Part shown: positions 17,512-27,072 of the stretch, in pieces
Layout: each line of letters begins with the position of its first letter
Position numbering within the stretch: position 1 is the first letter of the stretch
Source: Flavobacterium sp. 1
GTDB taxonomy: Bacteria; Bacteroidota; Bacteroidia; Flavobacteriales; Flavobacteriaceae
Assembly (NCBI RefSeq): GCF_002797935.1
Contig: NZ_PGER01000001.1
Coordinates: 4,402,001 to 4,466,000, forward strand
DNA: 64,000 bases
Reading direction: 5' to 3'
The notes under the pieces: model-generated
Seen by the model: the letters and a program-made list of their open reading frames with translations, nothing else
Told to the model about the DNA's origin: nothing
Database searches by the model: none
Made by a program: the position numbers and the translations under genes

Positions 17512-19719
17512 ATGAAAAGATATATAGTGGCTCTATTGCTAGGGCTTAGCAGTTTTATACAAGCACAAAATTCAATATCCGGAAAAGTAACCGATTCTAA
17601 AAACAATCCTTTAGCAGGAGTTGCTGTTTATGCCACGGAATTACATAAATCGACCAAGACCGATGAAAACGGAGTTTATACTTTAACCGAGTTTCCTAAT
17701 GGGGATGAAACTCTTGTGTTTTCATACGTAGGTTTTGCAACTCAAAATAAAAAAATTGCAAAAATGCAGAATACCCAAACGCTCGATATCGTTATGGATG
17801 AAATGGCTTTTCAAATGGATGAGGTTATTGTCTCGACTCCTTTTTCAAAACTGCAATCCCAAAACGTAATGAAAGTGGATCGCGAAAGTATCAAATCGAT
17901 GCAGGAAAAAGGGAGTGCTACTTTGATAGAAGGATTAGCGACGATTCCAGGTGTATCTCAGGTTTCTACGGGAACTTCAATTGGGAAACCCGTAATCCGA
18001 GGATTAAGCGGCAATAGAGTTTTGGTTTACAGTCAAGGAATCCGATTGGAAAATCAGCAATTTGGTGATGAACACGGTTTGGGATTAAATGATGCCGGAG
18101 TCGAAAATGTTGAGGTGATAAAAGGACCGGCTTCTTTGCTGTATGGCTCGGATGCATTGGGAGGCGTTTTGTTTTTTAATCCAGAAAAATTTGCATTGGC
18201 GAATACTTTTCAAGGAGATTTTGAACAAAGATTTTTTTCAAATACTCTTGGGAGCAACACAACTTTGGGCTTAAAAGCTTCTACAGATAATTGGAAATAC
18301 TTGATACGTGGTGCTTACAATACACAATCTGATTATAAAATTCCAGATGGCGATCGTGTGACCAATACGCGTTTTCAGGAAATGGATTTTAAAGCAGCAA
18401 TTGGATACAGCAATGCGAAGTTTTCCAGTGTGTTGAGATACAATTATAATAATTTGGATCTTGGAATTCCAGAAGAAGGTATCACAGATCAAACAACCAC
18501 AAAAAAAACAGCTTTTCCTAAACAAGGAGTTTATAATAACTTGCTGTCTTTGAATAACACTTTGTTTTTTAATAATTCAAAATTAGATATGAATCTGGGT
18601 TATATCAGGAATGACCGTAATGAGTTTGAAGACAGCAATGTTGCGGTTCTGCACATGATTTTGAACACTTTCGATTATAATATCAAATACTATTTGCCTG
18701 CAATAGGCAAAGTAGAAACGATTGTTGGTGTTCAGGGAATGTCTCAGGATAATAACAATCTTGGTGAAGAATATTTGATTCCAAATGCCGTAACCAATGA
18801 TTTCGGGGTTTTTGCTACAGCGATGTATGGCTGGGGTTCTAATTCTTTGCAGGCAGGAATTCGGTTCGATAATAGACATTTAGTTTCTGATGAACATGGA
18901 ATTACTGATGAAGAAGGGTACTTTGAAGCACTTGATAAAAAATATGACAGTTTCAATGCCTCATTGGGATATAAAACCAATTTTGCTAAGGATTTGATTT
19001 TTCGTCTGAATGCAGCAACAGGTTTTAGAGCTCCAACTTTGGCTGAGTTATCATCTAATGGAGTTCATGAAGGAACTTTTCGATATGAAATAGGAAATTC
19101 CAATTTAAAAACTGAGCAAAACCTGCAGACCGATTTGGATTTGGAATATAAAAGCACCCATTTTGAGTTTAGCGTCAGCGGATTTTACAATCACATAAAC
19201 GATTATATTTATTCGTCACCAAGCGGTGCTGAAATTGATGGTTTTAAAGTTTATAATTACATTCAGAACAATGCCAATTTGTATGGAGGAGAAGCCATTC
19301 TGCACATTCATCCACATCCTTTGGATTGGCTTCACATCGAAACGAGTTTTGAAACCGTTACCGGAAAACTGCAGGACGGCGGTTATTTACCTCAAATTCC
19401 AGCAAACAATTGGAATAATACCATAAAGACAGATTTTTCAATAGGCAAATGGCTGGAAGAAAGTTTTGCAACATTCAATGTTTCTACCACTTTCAGTCAA
19501 AACAATGTTAGCGGATATGATATTTCTTCAGATGGGTACACATTGTTGAATGTGGGTTTTGGAGGAAAAGTAAAGTTTGGGAAAACTGCTTTTGATGTAA
19601 ACCTGAACGGGAATAATTTATTAAACAAAACCTATATCCCGCATTTGTCCCGTTTGGCAACGGCAGGAATTCCAAATATTGGAATCAATGGTGTTCTGGG
19701 AATTGCTTTTAAATTCTAA
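17512..19719 (+). CDS. TonB-dependent outer-membrane receptor, zinc/copper (ZnuD-like) type
   Basis: A 735-residue receptor starting at ATG 17512; a TTG at 17485 is in frame but lies before the signal peptide MKRYIVALLLGLSSFIQAQ. An N-terminal carboxypeptidase-regulatory-like domain (SGKVTDSKNNPLAGVAVYAT) is followed by the plug (VIRGLSGNRVLVYSQGIRLE, DEHGLGLND, VEVIKGPASLLYGSDALGGV) and a 22-strand barrel ending in phenylalanine. The RGLSGNRV and DEH plug wording resembles ZnuD-type zinc receptors. Import is powered by TonB-ExbBD. The metal is inferred, partly from the preceding Cys/His protein. Confidence 0.88.
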   Translation: MKRYIVALLLGLSSFIQAQNSISGKVTDSKNNPLAGVAVYATELHKSTKTDENGVYTLTEFPNGDETLVFSYVGFATQNKKIAKMQNTQTLDIVMDEMAFQMDEVIVSTPFSKLQSQNVMKVDRESIKSMQEKGSATLIEGLATIPGVSQVSTGTSIGKPVIRGLSGNRVLVYSQGIRLENQQFGDEHGLGLNDAGVENVEVIKGPASLLYGSDALGGVLFFNPEKFALANTFQGDFEQRFFSNTLGSNTTLGLKASTDNWKYLIRGAYNTQSDYKIPDGDRVTNTRFQEMDFKAAIGYSNAKFSSVLRYNYNNLDLGIPEEGITDQTTTKKTAFPKQGVYNNLLSLNNTLFFNNSKLDMNLGYIRNDRNEFEDSNVAVLHMILNTFDYNIKYYLPAIGKVETIVGVQGMSQDNNNLGEEYLIPNAVTNDFGVFATAMYGWGSNSLQAGIRFDNRHLVSDEHGITDEEGYFEALDKKYDSFNASLGYKTNFAKDLIFRLNAATGFRAPTLAELSSNGVHEGTFRYEIGNSNLKTEQNLQTDLDLEYKSTHFEFSVSGFYNHINDYIYSSPSGAEIDGFKVYNYIQNNANLYGGEAILHIHPHPLDWLHIETSFETVTGKLQDGGYLPQIPANNWNNTIKTDFSIGKWLEESFATFNVSTTFSQNNVSGYDISSDGYTLLNVGFGGKVKFGKTAFDVNLNGNNLLNKTYIPHLSRLATAGIPNIGINGVLGIAFKF

Positions 19720-19739
19720 AGTTAAATTTTAAAAATAAT

Positions 19740-19775
19740 AAACCCCAATAGCTGCTGGTTATTGGGGTTTGTTTT
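19740..19775. terminator. Bidirectional terminator between the TonB receptor and mtgA
   Basis: AAACCCCAATA pairs with TATTGGGGTTT around a 9-base loop, between two convergent genes, with a T-run on the plus side. Confidence 0.8.
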
Positions 19776-20521
19776 TAATATTCAATCTTTCCGATATGCC
19801 TCATAATCCGAACAATTTTTGTTTTTCTATTATTGATGTAGGATGAGGAACTGGTTGCTTTATATTTTCTGGGATTGGGCAAAATAGCAGCGATTCCAGC
19901 TGCCTGCTGCATGGTTAAGCTCGAAGCATCTCTTCGATACCAATGCTCGGTTGCGGCATAAGCTCCGTAAACGCCATCGCCCATTTCGATACTGTTGAGG
20001 TACACTTCCATGATGCGTTTTTTCCCCCAAATAAGTTCTATTAAAACCGTAAAATAGGCTTCCAGGCCTTTTCGGACGTAGCTGCGGCCTTGCCAAAGGA
20101 AAACGTTTTTGGCGGTCTGTTGCGATATAGTGCTTCCTCCTCTTACTTTTCGGCCTCTTTCGTTGCTTTTATAGGCTTTTTGCATCGCAATAAAATCAAA
20201 ACCATTATGGGTCAAAAAGGTTCCGTCTTCGCTTGCAATTACTGCTTTTTGCAAATTCATGGAGATTTTGTCGATGGATTCCCAATTGTGGCTGAAATGA
20301 TTTTCTTTATCAGCGGCATTGTTTTCGAAGTAACGGATCACCATTAAAGGAGTAAATGGAACGGGCACAAATTTAAAAAGTACAACAGAAGCTATTGAGA
20401 GTCCAAAAAACCACAATAACACTTTCAACAAGAACCATTTTACTTTGGATATAAAGCCTCCCTGTTTTTTTTTAGCAGGTTTCTTAGCTGCTGTTTTTTT
20501 TGGTGTTATTTTGGTTGCCAT
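19775..20521 (-). CDS. mtgA: Monofunctional peptidoglycan transglycosylase
   Basis: A 248-residue GT51 glycosyltransferase that polymerises lipid II into glycan strands. The N-terminus is Lys/Ala-rich ([17 protein letters not shown]), followed by one membrane anchor at about 28-50. The catalytic motif is [17 protein letters not shown], with [16 protein letters not shown] and [27 protein letters not shown]. There is no transpeptidase domain, which separates it from class A PBPs. It starts 3 bp after the oxidoreductase remnant on the same strand. Confidence 0.94.
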   Translation of the reverse strand: MATKITPKKTAAKKPAKKKQGGFISKVKWFLLKVLLWFFGLSIASVVLFKFVPVPFTPLMVIRYFENNAADKENHFSHNWESIDKISMNLQKAVIASEDGTFLTHNGFDFIAMQKAYKSNERGRKVRGGSTISQQTAKNVFLWQGRSYVRKGLEAYFTVLIELIWGKKRIMEVYLNSIEMGDGVYGAYAATEHWYRRDASSLTMQQAAGIAAILPNPRKYKATSSSSYINNRKTKIVRIMRHIGKIEY

Positions 20522-20524
20522 TTT

Positions 20525-21636
20525 TTATACTAAATCTGCTAATTCGATTCCTATTAAACTTCCTATTGCTACTCCCATGCCACCAAGTCGAACGCCACAA
20601 TACACGTTTTCAGACAGTTGTTCGATAATCGGGTTTTTGCTGTTGCCAATTCCCATAATGCCGCTCCAGCGGTGTTCAATCTGAACTTCTTGGTTAGGCA
20701 AAATTACTTTTTTTAATAAGTCTTCCAATTTTTTTTGCACAATTTCTGTCTGGCCAAATTCGGTTGTATTTTCTGTTTCAAAATCCAGATTTCGGCCTCC
20801 GCCAAGGAGTATCCGATCACCAATATTTCTAAAATAATAATAGCCTCTGTCTAAATGAAAAGTCCCTTTTATGTCAAGATTTGGAATTGGTTCTGTAATA
20901 AGAACCTGAGCTCTGGCTGGTTTTACAGCGCCTTTGGTCAATGTATTGGCAAAACCGTTAGTAGCAAATAATAATTTTTTGTGGTGAAACTAAAATCGCC
21001 TAAAGCAACTTCAACACTGTTTTCGTTATCTATATAGGAAGTGAGTGTTTGCTGGTTCAGAATCAAAATATCTTGCGAAATGGCTTTTTTTAATAAGGCC
21101 TGCATCATATTTCCGGTATCGATTTGAGCTTCAAAAGGATTGAAAATTAAATACTCGTGGATGTTTCCAAAACCAAAACGATCCACTTCTTTTGCAAAAA
21201 CATCGGCTTTGAAAAGAGGTTTTAAAATTTCGTTTATAAAAGGCAATTTATTGGAACATTCAGAAAAACTGCTTTCATCTTCTTTTAAAAACAATTCATA
21301 ACCGCCATAAGGCTTGAAGTCTATTGCTGTGTCACCAAGATTTTTTCTTAATAATTGAAGTCCGCTCCATCTTTTTTGAATAAGCTGAATGACTTCTTCT
21401 TCGGTATGTGATTTTAAATCGTCTATAATTTCAGAAATACTTCCAAAACAGGCAAAACCAGCATTTTTAGTGCTTGCGCCTTGTGGCAGCATTCCTTTTT
21501 CTATAATTAATATTTTGCTGGCTGGGTACTTTTCGCGTAAGCGCAATGCCGTATGTAATCCTACAATGCCACTGCCAATAATAGTGTAATCTATCTGGCT
21601 AAACCAATTTTTTAATTCCCAATAGCTTAGCTGCAT
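20525..21636 (-). pseudogene. FAD-dependent oxidoreductase (DAO family), frameshifted
   Basis: Two overlapping pieces in different frames (20938-21636 and 20525-20941) together make one DAO-fold flavoprotein of about 370 residues. The first has the FAD-binding IIGSGIVGLHTAL and IIEKG motifs and STKNAGFACFG; the second continues the family pattern to GVRLGGMGVAIGSL. One additional A in the six-base A run at 20975-20980 (read on the minus strand) restores one frame reading through TTKKLLFATNGFAN. So either a one-base deletion inactivated the gene or the homopolymer was miscounted. Substrate unknown. It precedes mtgA by 3 bp. Confidence 0.8.
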
Positions 21637-21847
21637 TTGTTTTTTTTATAAAATTAAATAAATTTTTTAGTCTTTGAATGTTCTCCATTTAATATCCTTG
21701 GAAGTTACTGCTTTTTGAAATGTATTATTATTTCAAATAAGCGTTGATTTGGCATTATAATTGTGACGTAAAAGTGGTTTGCAAAAGGATTTTTATTTGA
21801 AGAAATCCTAAAGAACTGAAATAAAAATTGAATTAAAATAATTTGTT

Positions 21848-22261
21848 ATGTTTGACAATATTGATGAGCTCATAGAAGTAAATATGAAGCTGTTATATAC
21901 ATCGAAATCCCAATATATGATGCGGATTAATTTCAAGGACGAATATGGTTTTAATTTGAAAAACTCTAAAGCCTTTGCCGATATTTTAGTTAAGAAAGGG
22001 CTTGTATTATTGGAAAGCAGTCAAGGTTTTCGATGTGATTTAACCGATTTGGGCAGACAGATTTATCAGAATGGCGGATGGATGAGGTATTTGCAGACTT
22101 CTGAGCCATTTTCAGAAATTAATACTGAGGTTATAACTGATTCTCAAACGGAAAAAATTGAAAAATCATTTTTAAAAAAAATATTGATTGCCAGCATAAT
22201 TATACTAGTATTATGTTTTTTTATCTCCCTAATCACTGTTCAAATATTACATAAGCAGTAG
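21848..22261 (+). CDS. Hypothetical protein with C-terminal membrane anchor
   Basis: A 137-residue protein. Residues 1-85 are soluble and look like a small winged-helix-type fold (AFADILVKKGLVLLESSQGFRCDLTDLGRQIYQNGGW), followed by a polar linker and one transmembrane helix near residues 113-133. I do not recognise a named family. It stands alone between the oxidoreductase and a prolyl oligopeptidase gene. The winged-helix reading is a guess from pattern. Confidence 0.65.
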   Translation: MFDNIDELIEVNMKLLYTSKSQYMMRINFKDEYGFNLKNSKAFADILVKKGLVLLESSQGFRCDLTDLGRQIYQNGGWMRYLQTSEPFSEINTEVITDSQTEKIEKSFLKKILIASIIILVLCFFISLITVQILHKQ

Positions 22262-22353
22262 TTTTTTAGGTTCTTTTTGAGCATTAAAACGTATCCAATT
22301 CTTTTAAGTTATTTTTAAGTATAGCCACTTGTTCTAGTTGATGATTATATTGC

Positions 22354-22361
22354 TATATTTG
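22354..22361 (+). promoter_or_regulatory. -7 promoter box of the S9 peptidase gene
   Basis: TATATTTG matches TAnnTTTG, 28 bp before the ATG at 22389. It supports that start over an in-frame ATG at 22338 that would lie upstream of the promoter. Confidence 0.5.
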
Positions 22362-22388
22362 AAAACTGAACATATATTTTCAAGAATT

Positions 22389-24290
22389 ATGAAAAAAATA
22401 CTCTTTTTAATGCTAACAATGATGAGTTTAACAGCAAGTGCCCAAAATGTAATGACTCCCGAATTACTTTGGAAATTAGGACGAATTACTCCTTTAGGAA
22501 TTTCAAAAGACGGCAAGAATGTTGTCTATAAAGTGTCGACTCCTTCAGTCGATGAAAATAAATCGAGCTCGAAGTATTATACAGTTGCAATTAATGGTGG
22601 AGCAACTGCAGAAATCAACGATACAAAAGATGTTTTGGCTGATAAAAATAGCTCTCCAGACGGAAAATATTTGGTTTACAATCAAGAAGTAAAAATTGAT
22701 AAAGTATTAGGGAAAGACTATTATCCTGATTTGGACAAATCCAATGTTCAAATCTATAATGGCTTAGATTATCGCCATTGGGATACTTGGAACGAAGGGA
22801 AATTCAACCACGTTTTTTACAAAGAGAATGCAGCAGGTTCAGAAGAAATTGATATCCTAAAGGGTGAAAATTTCGACAGCCCGCAAAAACCTTTTGGCGG
22901 TGATGAAGATTATATTTGGTCTCCGGACAGCAAAAGTATTCTATATGTGTGCAAGAAAAAAGCGGGAACTGAATATGCGCTTTCTACTGATACCAATATA
23001 TATGAGTACAATCTTGAATCTGGTAAAACAGTTAATAGATCCGAGGGGAATTTGGGTTATGATACTGCCCCGCAATTTTCTCCCTCTGGTGATTTGACTT
23101 GGCTGCAGATGAAACGTGACGGATATGAATCAGATAAAAATGATTTAATTGTTAGTTTCAAAGGGATGAAAATGAATCTAACGGCCAACTGGGATGGGAC
23201 AGTAGATAGTTTCAAGTGGAGCGCTGACGGGAAAAAGATATATTTTATAGCGCCAATTGACGGAACATTACAAGTTTTTGAGGTTAATTTTCCTGGCATG
23301 ACTAAAATTGCGATTACTGTAAAACAAGTTACAAATGGTGATTTTGATGTGCATGATTTAATTGGATTTTCAGGAGATGATTTAATTGTCACAAGAAACG
23401 ACATGAATCATGCTCCAGAAATTTTTTCTTATAATTTAAAGAAAAAAACTTGGAAACAATTGTCTAATGTGAATACAGCTACTTATTCGACATTGGCAAT
23501 GAGCAAAACCGAAAGACGTTATGTAACAACTACTGACGGGAAAAAAATGTTGGTGTGGGTAATTTTGCCTCCTAATTTTGATGCTTCCAAAAAATACCCT
23601 ACGCTTTTATTTTGCCAAGGCGGACCACAAGCGCCTTTGACTCAATCATACTCTTTCAGATGGAATTTTCAATTAATGGCTGCTAATGGATATGTTGTAG
23701 TAGCACCAAATCGTCGCGGTATGCAGGGTCATGGAGTAGAATGGAATGAACAAATAAGTAAAGACTGGGGCGGACAAGTAATGAACGATTATCTGTCGGC
23801 TATTGATGATGTTGTCAAAGAAAGTTACGTAGACAAAACCCGTTTGGGCTGTGTTGGTGCCAGTTACGGAGGATATTCTGTGTTTTATTTGGCAGGAATC
23901 CATAATAACCGATTCAAAACATTTATTGCTCACGACGGGGTTTTTAACACACAGAGTATGTTTGGAACCACCGAGGAAGTTTTCTTCAATAATTGGGATT
24001 TTGGCGGACCTTACTGGGAAAAGGACAATGCTGTAGCTCAAAAAGCATATACACAGTTTAACCCTATAAATTATGTTCAAAATTGGAACACGCCTATTTT
24101 GATTATCCAAGGAGGAATTGATTTTAGAGTACCGATAGGGCAAGGGCAAGAAGCTTTTCAGGCAGCTCAAATGAGAGGAATTAAAAGCAGATTGCTTTAT
24201 TTTCCAGAAGAAAATCACTGGGTTTTGCATCCTCAAAATGCTCAAATCTGGCAAAAAGAATTTTACAAATGGCTTAAGGAAACCTTGTAA
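22389..24290 (+). CDS. S9-family (prolyl oligopeptidase/DPP type) secreted peptidase
   Basis: A 633-residue protein with signal peptide MKKILFLMLTMMSLTASAQ. A beta-propeller of WD40-like/PD40 repeats (SPDGKYLVYN, SPDSKSILYV, SADGKKIYFI) precedes an alpha/beta hydrolase domain with the nucleophile in GASYGGYS, the Asp in GGIDFRVP and the His in EENHWVLHP. It fits dipeptidyl or acyl-aminoacyl peptidases that trim peptides in the periplasm. The start at 22389 is chosen because the signal peptide begins there and the promoter box is just upstream. Confidence 0.92.
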   Translation: MKKILFLMLTMMSLTASAQNVMTPELLWKLGRITPLGISKDGKNVVYKVSTPSVDENKSSSKYYTVAINGGATAEINDTKDVLADKNSSPDGKYLVYNQEVKIDKVLGKDYYPDLDKSNVQIYNGLDYRHWDTWNEGKFNHVFYKENAAGSEEIDILKGENFDSPQKPFGGDEDYIWSPDSKSILYVCKKKAGTEYALSTDTNIYEYNLESGKTVNRSEGNLGYDTAPQFSPSGDLTWLQMKRDGYESDKNDLIVSFKGMKMNLTANWDGTVDSFKWSADGKKIYFIAPIDGTLQVFEVNFPGMTKIAITVKQVTNGDFDVHDLIGFSGDDLIVTRNDMNHAPEIFSYNLKKKTWKQLSNVNTATYSTLAMSKTERRYVTTTDGKKMLVWVILPPNFDASKKYPTLLFCQGGPQAPLTQSYSFRWNFQLMAANGYVVVAPNRRGMQGHGVEWNEQISKDWGGQVMNDYLSAIDDVVKESYVDKTRLGCVGASYGGYSVFYLAGIHNNRFKTFIAHDGVFNTQSMFGTTEEVFFNNWDFGGPYWEKDNAVAQKAYTQFNPINYVQNWNTPILIIQGGIDFRVPIGQGQEAFQAAQMRGIKSRLLYFPEENHWVLHPQNAQIWQKEFYKWLKETL

Positions 24291-24376
24291 TATTCAAAAT
24301 TAATTAATAATTCAGCAACAGTTTTGTAACAATATTGCGTTTTTTGTTACATATTGTAAACTTAACCTATTTAAAA

Positions 24377-25573
24377 ATGTATAAATTATCCATTAAATCG
24401 TTTTTTATTGCAACAGCTTTAGTCGTTGGAATGAATACTGTGACCGCTCAAGACGGATTGGTCAACTCATTGAAAGTAAATGCTAGCGCAAAAAGCGCTG
24501 AAAGTTTTAATTTCACTGATGTGATTAATTTAGAAAATACTTCTATTAAAAATCAAGGTTCTTCAGGAACTTGCTGGAGTTATTCGACTAATTCTTTTTT
24601 AGAATCAGAAATGATCAGAATTGGGAAACAGCCAGTTGAATTATCCCAGGTTTTCTCAGCTCGTAATGCTTATGTTGAAAAAGGGAAAAACTATGTGCGT
24701 ATGCATGGAGCTGTAACTTTAGGCGATGGAGGAGAATTGCATGATGTAATCAATATGTACAAAAAATACGGAGCAGTACCTCAATCAGTATATACAGGCT
24801 TAAACTACGGAACTTCTAAAAATAAGTTTGCCGAAATGGCTTCATTGACGGAGGCAGTATTGGTCGCAGTTGTAAAAAATCCAAATGGAGAATTAACTCC
24901 AAACTGGGAAAAAGCCTATGCTGCTGTAATTGATTCTTATTTGGGACAAGTACCTGAAAACTTCACTTACAAAGGTAAAAGCTACACGCCGCAAACTTTT
25001 GCAAAAGAGGTTGTAGGGATTAATCCCGACGAATATGTCGAATTTGCATCTTATGCAAATGAGCCATATTATACCAAAACAATGATGATGGTTCCAGATA
25101 ACTGGTCATTTGATTTGGTGTACAACATCAAAATGAATGACATGACGGCTATCATTGACAACGCTTTAAAAAACGGTTATACTGTAGCTTGGGCATCAGA
25201 TGTGAGCGAGAAAAGCTTTAGCTGGAAAAATGGTGTGGCGTATGTCCCAACCAAAAAATTTGACGAAATGACCGCCGAAGAAAAAGAAAACATGTTCAAC
25301 GGTCCAAAACAAGAATTAGAAATCACCGAAGAAATTCGTCAAAAAGCATTCGATAATTACCAAACTACCGATGATCACGCCATGCATATCGTTGGTATTG
25401 CCAAAGACCAAATGGGCAAAGAATATTATATTGTAAAGAATTCTTGGGGAACTACAAATGATTACAAAGGGTATTTGTATGTGAGCAAGAATTTTGTAAA
25501 ATACAAAACAACTTCATTTTTGGTTAATAAAGGAGGAGTTCCAACAGATATCGTTAAGAAAATTGGCGCTTAA
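24377..25573 (+). CDS. C1-family aminopeptidase (BleH/PepC type), exported
   Basis: A 398-residue papain-fold peptidase. The catalytic Cys is in NQGSSGTCWSYSTNSFLESE, the His in DDHAMHIVGIAKD and the Asn in VKNSWGTTNDYKGYLYV, as in bleomycin hydrolases and PepC. Unlike cytosolic PepC it has a signal peptide (MYKLSIKSFFIATALVVGMNTVTAQ), so it is exported. The start 24377 places this signal peptide at the N-terminus. It follows the S9 peptidase by 86 bp and could share its transcript; together they suggest periplasmic peptide breakdown. Confidence 0.9.
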   Translation: MYKLSIKSFFIATALVVGMNTVTAQDGLVNSLKVNASAKSAESFNFTDVINLENTSIKNQGSSGTCWSYSTNSFLESEMIRIGKQPVELSQVFSARNAYVEKGKNYVRMHGAVTLGDGGELHDVINMYKKYGAVPQSVYTGLNYGTSKNKFAEMASLTEAVLVAVVKNPNGELTPNWEKAYAAVIDSYLGQVPENFTYKGKSYTPQTFAKEVVGINPDEYVEFASYANEPYYTKTMMMVPDNWSFDLVYNIKMNDMTAIIDNALKNGYTVAWASDVSEKSFSWKNGVAYVPTKKFDEMTAEEKENMFNGPKQELEITEEIRQKAFDNYQTTDDHAMHIVGIAKDQMGKEYYIVKNSWGTTNDYKGYLYVSKNFVKYKTTSFLVNKGGVPTDIVKKIGA

Positions 25574-25597
25574 TAAAACAAAAATCTATAATACTGC

Positions 25598-25631
25598 AGA
25601 AGCCGTCTCAATTGAGACGGCTTCTTTTTTT
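25598..25631 (+). terminator. Intrinsic terminator of the C1 peptidase gene
   Basis: A perfect 28-base palindrome (25598-25625) with GAAGCCGTCTC arms is followed by a run of T. Strong intrinsic terminator. Confidence 0.9.
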
Positions 25632-25671
25632 GATATAAATCTAAAATCCTTACTTTTCTTATTTATATTTA

Positions 25672-25799
25672 GGAGCAGGCATGATTAGGTGTTTTTGGTT
25701 ATATGGTTCCTGCTCTTCACTATATTTCGATTAACAAAAACTACGGCAAAAAAGCCTTGTTTTTCTAAGTCGGAAGATGCCGTTTCGATCAGGGCTAAA
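25672..25799 (+). repeat. Dispersed leader repeat, copy B
   Basis: Same family as copy A, with GGAGCAGG at the start, TTATATGGTTCCTGCTCTTC, the same central hairpin as copy A (ACTACGGC-A6-GCC) and the end CGTTTCGATCAGGGCTAAA. It lies 307 bp before the first PepSY-like gene and in the same orientation. No gene is seen in 25574-26105. Confidence 0.75.
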
Positions 25800-26023
25800 G
25801 GGAAATATTTTGCTTTTTTGTCATCATTCAAAAAAACAATTTAAGATTTAACTACAGTCAACGGATTCAATCATTGGAGATAATAATAATCGAGCTCAGG
25901 CTATAAAGTAAACAATATTTATGTATACTTTTTACACACCTATTCATGAAATTACACACTTTTCCTTTTTTTAAATTTTAGCTTATTTTAAAAGAAACCT
26001 TTAAAAATAGGGCTTTAGGACTT

Positions 26024-26040
26024 TGGCACACTTCTTTTCT
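26024..26040 (+). promoter_or_regulatory. Partial sigma-54 promoter-like site
   Basis: TGGCACA matches the -24 half of a sigma-54 promoter exactly, but the -12 half reads TTTT instead of TTGC at the expected spacing. It is 66 bp before the first PepSY-like gene, near a sigma-54 regulator gene. The missing GC makes it weak evidence. Confidence 0.2.
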
Positions 26041-26105
26041 TTAATGGCATAATATTTTCATTATCTAAAGCGTAAACAAACAATTTAATAATTAAAATAT
26101 CTATT

Positions 26106-26402
26106 ATGAAAAATTTATTTCTATCAGCCGCAATCGTTTTGGGAGGTTTAACTTCATTCGCATCGACTTCTCCAATTTCAAGTACAATCGTAAAAACTAT
26201 TTCTATAGGAGATGAATACACTGAAATAAAATTAGAGGAAGTTCCTGTTGCAATAACTGATGCCCTTAAAAAAGCATATCCAGACGGAGTACTTTCTAAA
26301 GCATACAAAAATGAAAAATCAGAATACAAATTAGAGGTTACCATTGGTGACAAAGTAGGTGCTCTATATGCAAATGCAGACGGAACTTGGATTAAAAAAT
26401 AA
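26106..26402 (+). CDS. PepSY-like (DUF2874 type) small secreted protein, paralogue 1
   Basis: A 98-residue protein with signal peptide MKNLFLSAAIVLGGLTSFAS. The mature part has the pattern of PepSY-like/beta-lactamase-inhibitor-like periplasmic proteins: EVPVAITDALKKAYPDG, AYKNEKSEYKLEV, and YANADGTWIKK. It is the first of four tandem copies and about 90 percent identical by eye to paralogue 2. The array is followed by a sigma-54 response regulator gene. Function unknown; PepSY-like domains may bind or inhibit envelope proteins. Confidence 0.82.
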   Translation: MKNLFLSAAIVLGGLTSFASTSPISSTIVKTISIGDEYTEIKLEEVPVAITDALKKAYPDGVLSKAYKNEKSEYKLEVTIGDKVGALYANADGTWIKK

Positions 26403-26454
26403 TCCCAACAATCTTTTCAAACACAAATAAGTAACAATATTAAATAAACAAATC

Positions 26455-26751
26455 ATGAAAAATTTATTTTTATCAGCCACAATAGTTTTAGGAGGTTTGA
26501 CTTCATTCGCTTCGACATCTCCAATTACAAACACAATTGTAAAAACCATTTCAGTTCAGGAAGAATATACTGAAATCAAATTGGAAGAAGTCCCAGTTGC
26601 GGTGACCGATGCTCTTAAAAAAGCATATCCGGACGGAGTTCTTTCTAAAGCATACAAAAATGCAAAATCAGAATACAAATTAGAAGTTACCATTGGTGAC
26701 AAAGTAGGTTCACTGTATGCAAATGCTGATGGAACTTGGATTAAAAAATAA
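26455..26751 (+). CDS. PepSY-like small secreted protein, paralogue 2
   Basis: A 98-residue exported protein differing from paralogue 1 at about nine or ten positions, mostly around residues 25-36 (the start of the mature protein). The signal peptide and the core SKAYKN..SEYKLEVTIGDKVG are retained. The near identity and the repeated 5' leader suggest a recent tandem duplication. It lies 52 bp after paralogue 1 and 14 bp before paralogue 3, so the array is likely one operon. Confidence 0.82.
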   Translation: MKNLFLSATIVLGGLTSFASTSPITNTIVKTISVQEEYTEIKLEEVPVAVTDALKKAYPDGVLSKAYKNAKSEYKLEVTIGDKVGSLYANADGTWIKK

Positions 26752-26765
26752 TTAAAATTTATATT

Positions 26766-27062
26766 ATGAAAAAGCTAATTTTATCCGCAGCAATCATTCT
26801 GGGAGCTATATCGGCTCAGGCAGCGATTGCCACAAATTCAGTTTCGATAATTCAGTCTGTGAATATACAAGATGAATTTACCGAAATAAGTGCAGATGCT
26901 ATCCCTGCAGCTGTAAAATCAACCATTGAAAAATCTTTTCCAGGTACAAAATTAGAGAAAGCGTACAAAAACGAAAAAAATGAGTACAAGCTGGAAATTA
27001 CTAAAGATGATAAAAAGTATACTGTCTTTACAGATGCTTCGGGAAATATCATTAAAAAGTAA
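26766..27062 (+). CDS. PepSY-like small secreted protein, paralogue 3
   Basis: A 98-residue exported protein (signal peptide MKKLILSAAIILGAISAQAA) that keeps the family core AIPAAVKSTIEKSFPGTKLEKAYKNEKNEYKLEI and ends DASGNIIKK. It is clearly more diverged than paralogues 1 and 2, so it is an older duplicate. The start is 14 bp after paralogue 2, and paralogue 4 starts 10 bp after its stop. Confidence 0.8.
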   Translation: MKKLILSAAIILGAISAQAAIATNSVSIIQSVNIQDEFTEISADAIPAAVKSTIEKSFPGTKLEKAYKNEKNEYKLEITKDDKKYTVFTDASGNIIKK

Positions 27063-27072
27063 AATAAGCATC

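Noticed and set aside
23673..24254. 193-codon frame on the minus strand inside the S9 peptidase gene
   Set aside because: It is antisense to the conserved catalytic domain, has no family features and no start context; a shadow of the real gene.
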